From CAZPEV01 sp964585635 (lineage in GTDB: Bacteria > Zixibacteria > MSB-5A5 > GN15 > JAAZOE01): a stretch of 7,473 nucleotides of DNA. The number at the start of each line of letters is the position of its first letter. Within the stretch, counting starts at the first letter, position 1. The stretch is taken from positions 1-7,473 of the forward strand of contig CAZPEV010000161.1 in the NCBI GenBank assembly GCA_964585635.1, given 5' to 3'. Shown piece after piece: positions 6,033 to 7,473 of the stretch. Made by a program: the position numbers and the translations under genes. A model generated the notes under the pieces. That model saw nothing but the letters and a program-made list of their open reading frames with translations, was not told the origin of the DNA and made no database searches.

Positions 6033-6353
6033 TTACTCGTTTTCGATTACCACGGCCGTACCGTAGCAGAGCAGCTCCGCCGCCCCCCGCATCATGGAGG
6101 TGGTGACGAAGCGGACGGTCACGACGGCGTTGGCGCCCAGTTGGGTGGCGTCTTCCACCATCCGGTCGATCGATTGCTCCCGGGCTTCGGCGAAGACCTT
6201 GGTATAATCGGTGATTTCCCCACCGATCATATTGCGGATGACGGCGGCGAGGTCGTGACCGACGTGCGTGGCGCGGATGGTGTTTCCTTTAACCAGACCA
6301 ATTGTCTTGACAATCCGCTTTCCCGGAATTGTGTCGGAGGTCGCCAGAATCAT
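6033..6353 (-). CDS. YbjQ/UPF0145-family protein
   Basis: A 106-residue protein of the YbjQ (DUF74, 'heavy-metal-binding') family, cytosolic and oligomeric in known structures, of unknown biochemical role. It shows the family pattern: an N-terminal strand MILATSDTIPGKRI, then GLVKGNTIRATHVGHD (19-34), a helix with EAREQSIDRMVEDATQLGANAVV (56-78), and the C-terminal CYGTAVVI strand (96-103). The start is ATG 6353, with GGAGG seven bases upstream, and overlaps the anti-sigma stop as ATGA, so the two are almost certainly co-translated. A longer frame upstream of this ATG only shadows the anti-sigma gene. Its place behind a sigma/anti-sigma pair is unusual for the family and the reason is unknown. 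Confidence 0.88.
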   Translation of the reverse strand: MILATSDTIPGKRIVKTIGLVKGNTIRATHVGHDLAAVIRNMIGGEITDYTKVFAEAREQSIDRMVEDATQLGANAVVTVRFVTTSMMRGAAELLCYGTAVVIENE

Positions 6354-6796
6354 CGCTGCACCTCCCGGTACCGATCCCGACGATAGGCGAAGAGCCGCTC
6401 TCTGATCAGCGAGGTGAGCAGGCAGATCCCGCCCAAGAGCAGGCCGCCGACGCCGAGCTTGGCCAGAATCGGAACCAGCGGATTGAAGAAGAAATCGCGA
6501 GTGAGGTGGAACAGCCCGAGGGCGGCCAGGATGATGGCCCCGATCGACATGAATATCCAACCCAGTCCGCGTTCGATCCGGCGATACAGATCGTGCCAGT
6601 ATCTTTCCCAGACCTCCAGAGGCAAGTCTTTGTACTGCACCCTTCCCGTAACCTCCTTGACTTTTTCCAGCCGCGCCAGCTCCCGACGGCAGGTCTCGCA
6701 TTCCGCCAGATGCCGCTGGACGGCTTCCTGTTGGCAGGCCTCCAGTTCCCCGTCCTGGTACCCTGCCAGCAGTTCTTTGATCTCATCACAGGTCAT
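6350..6796 (-). CDS. Membrane-anchored zf-HC2 anti-sigma factor
   Basis: Probable anti-sigma factor of the ZAS/zf-HC2 type, which binds and silences its cognate ECF sigma at the cytoplasmic membrane. Of its 148 residues, the N-terminal 40 hold the zinc-binding set C3, H29, C33 and C36 (the H-x3-C-x2-C motif RHLAECETC). A helical linker covers about 41-75. Two hydrophobic segments follow, about 79-98 (GWIFMSIGAIILAALGLFHL) and 114-132, then a basic tail. The two membrane helices leave both ends in the cytoplasm, with only about 15 residues outside, so there is no periplasmic sensor domain. ATG 6796 follows the sigma stop by six bases, with AGGT upstream. The cue that releases the sigma factor cannot be read from the sequence. 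Confidence 0.88.
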   Translation of the reverse strand: MTCDEIKELLAGYQDGELEACQQEAVQRHLAECETCRRELARLEKVKEVTGRVQYKDLPLEVWERYWHDLYRRIERGLGWIFMSIGAIILAALGLFHLTRDFFFNPLVPILAKLGVGGLLLGGICLLTSLIRERLFAYRRDRYREVQR

Positions 6797-6802
6797 GTTT
6801 AC

Positions 6803-7348
6803 CTAACCCTCATCCATCAACTCTGCCAGCCGTTTTCTGGCATAGTAGAGGCGCGACATCACCGTCCCTTTGGGGATATGCAAAAGGGAGGCGATTTCCT
6901 CGTAACTCATCATGCGGAAATGATTAAGGTTAATGATTTCGCGGTCTGCGAAGTTTAGCTGACGCAGCGCCCGAAACAATCGTTTTTTCTCGTCCTTTTC
7001 CAAAAGCTCGCTTTCCGGCGTTTGCCGATCGGTCAGCAGGTTGTCAACCTCGTCGATATCGACCGCCCGTCCGGCGGCCGACCGGCGTTGGCGCAGAAGG
7101 TTGCGGCAAAGGTTGGCGACGATCGAGTAGAACCAGGGGAAGAACCGCTGCGATTCATCGAACGTCTTGGCTGCCTGATAGACCCTCAAGAACGCCTCCT
7201 GAGAAATATCGTAGGCGTCGTCGGAATTGCCGACCATCCCGAGCGCCAGGAAGTAGGCCTGTTTCTTGTACTTATGAACCAGCCCAGACAGCGCTTTGGT
7301 CTTGCCCCGTTTGAGCTGGGCCATTAAGACGGTGTCATCATCGGTCAT
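6803..7348 (-). CDS. ECF (group IV) RNA polymerase sigma factor
   Basis: Alternative sigma factor of the extracytoplasmic-function class, which directs RNA polymerase to stress or envelope promoters. From ATG 7348 it has 181 residues. Region 2 (about 20-90) contains the -10 recognition helix around DAYDISQEAFLRVYQ and the WFYSIVANLCRNLLRQRR segment. An acidic linker follows, then region 4 (about 127-178) with a helix-turn-helix: SYEEIASLLHIPKGTVMSRLYYARKRL spans two helices. Regions 1 and 3 are absent, as expected. The next gene is a zf-HC2 anti-sigma factor six bases away, the classic pairing. Start is uncertain: a TTG at 7360 would add four residues; ATG 7348 with a weak AGG is preferred. 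Confidence 0.92.
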   Translation of the reverse strand: MTDDDTVLMAQLKRGKTKALSGLVHKYKKQAYFLALGMVGNSDDAYDISQEAFLRVYQAAKTFDESQRFFPWFYSIVANLCRNLLRQRRSAAGRAVDIDEVDNLLTDRQTPESELLEKDEKKRLFRALRQLNFADREIINLNHFRMMSYEEIASLLHIPKGTVMSRLYYARKRLAELMDEG

Positions 7349-7358
7349 ATGCCTGTTC

Positions 7359-7388
7359 AATATACCGGCTTCAACCGGAAATATTCAA
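7359..7388 (-). promoter_or_regulatory. Weak candidate promoter of the sigma operon
   Basis: On the minus strand TTGAAT (7388-7383) and TATATT (7364-7359) are 18 bases apart. Transcription would start within a few bases of the ATG at 7348, making the message nearly leaderless. The spacer carries a small CCGG dyad. No GGCAACC-N16-CGTC element like that at 112-138 was found upstream, so autoregulation through that motif is not supported. Confidence 0.25.
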
Positions 7389-7473
7389 GATGTTTCGCGG
7401 GCGGGGATGAGAAGGATTCTGTCAATCACTTTGTGTAATTTGGGTCACGGGCATATCCGGTGGGTGGTTTAGG

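Noticed and set aside
6354..6701. Longer 222-residue reading of the YbjQ gene, starting at 6701
   Set aside because: The added N-terminus lies in another frame of the anti-sigma gene, is low-complexity Arg/Gly/Pro, and the ATG at 6353 has an excellent Shine-Dalgarno and ATGA overlap.

Overview
The window is bacterial DNA of moderately high GC with tightly packed genes. The envelope-type DUF4097 protein with a Sec signal, the ECF sigma/zinc-finger anti-sigma pair, KimA-like, RlmI-like and RdgB proteins, and a GCAATCTC/TTGCGAG-type dispersed repeat all suit a Gram-negative environmental lineage. An FCB-group or related candidate phylum is a guess from style. No phage, IS element, CRISPR array or defence gene is visible.

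Left part, plus strand (1-1440). The window opens with a dispersed-repeat remnant, then a promoter-like GGCAACC-N16-CGTC element of ECF-sigma type. Next is a leader hairpin next to a good Shine-Dalgarno site and a secreted DUF4097 protein built on an 18-residue SASG repeat. After it comes a small transcription unit absent from conventional gene lists: a TTGACA-N17-TATAGA promoter, an 11-base perfect Shine-Dalgarno sequence, a 35-codon ORF with three cysteines, and two terminator-like hairpins. This unit is the most novel item in the window.

Right part, minus strand (7473 down to 1659). Read in transcription order: ECF sigma factor, membrane-anchored zf-HC2 anti-sigma factor, YbjQ-family protein (ATGA overlap with the anti-sigma gene), RdgB house-cleaning nucleotidase, tRNA-Pro(UGG) with its own promoter, an RlmI-type 23S rRNA m5C methyltransferase, and a KimA-like potassium/APC transporter. 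The first three, perhaps four, genes look like one operon. The two large genes may form a second unit, convergent with the small plus-strand unit.

How they fit together: the sigma/anti-sigma pair is a transmembrane-signalling regulator, and the ECF-like promoter in front of the DUF4097 gene makes that gene a candidate regulon member. This link is inferred from a motif only. The 224-base gap between rlmI and the tRNA holds a short stretch, on the other strand, that resembles the start of sigma-54 and may be a decayed fragment.
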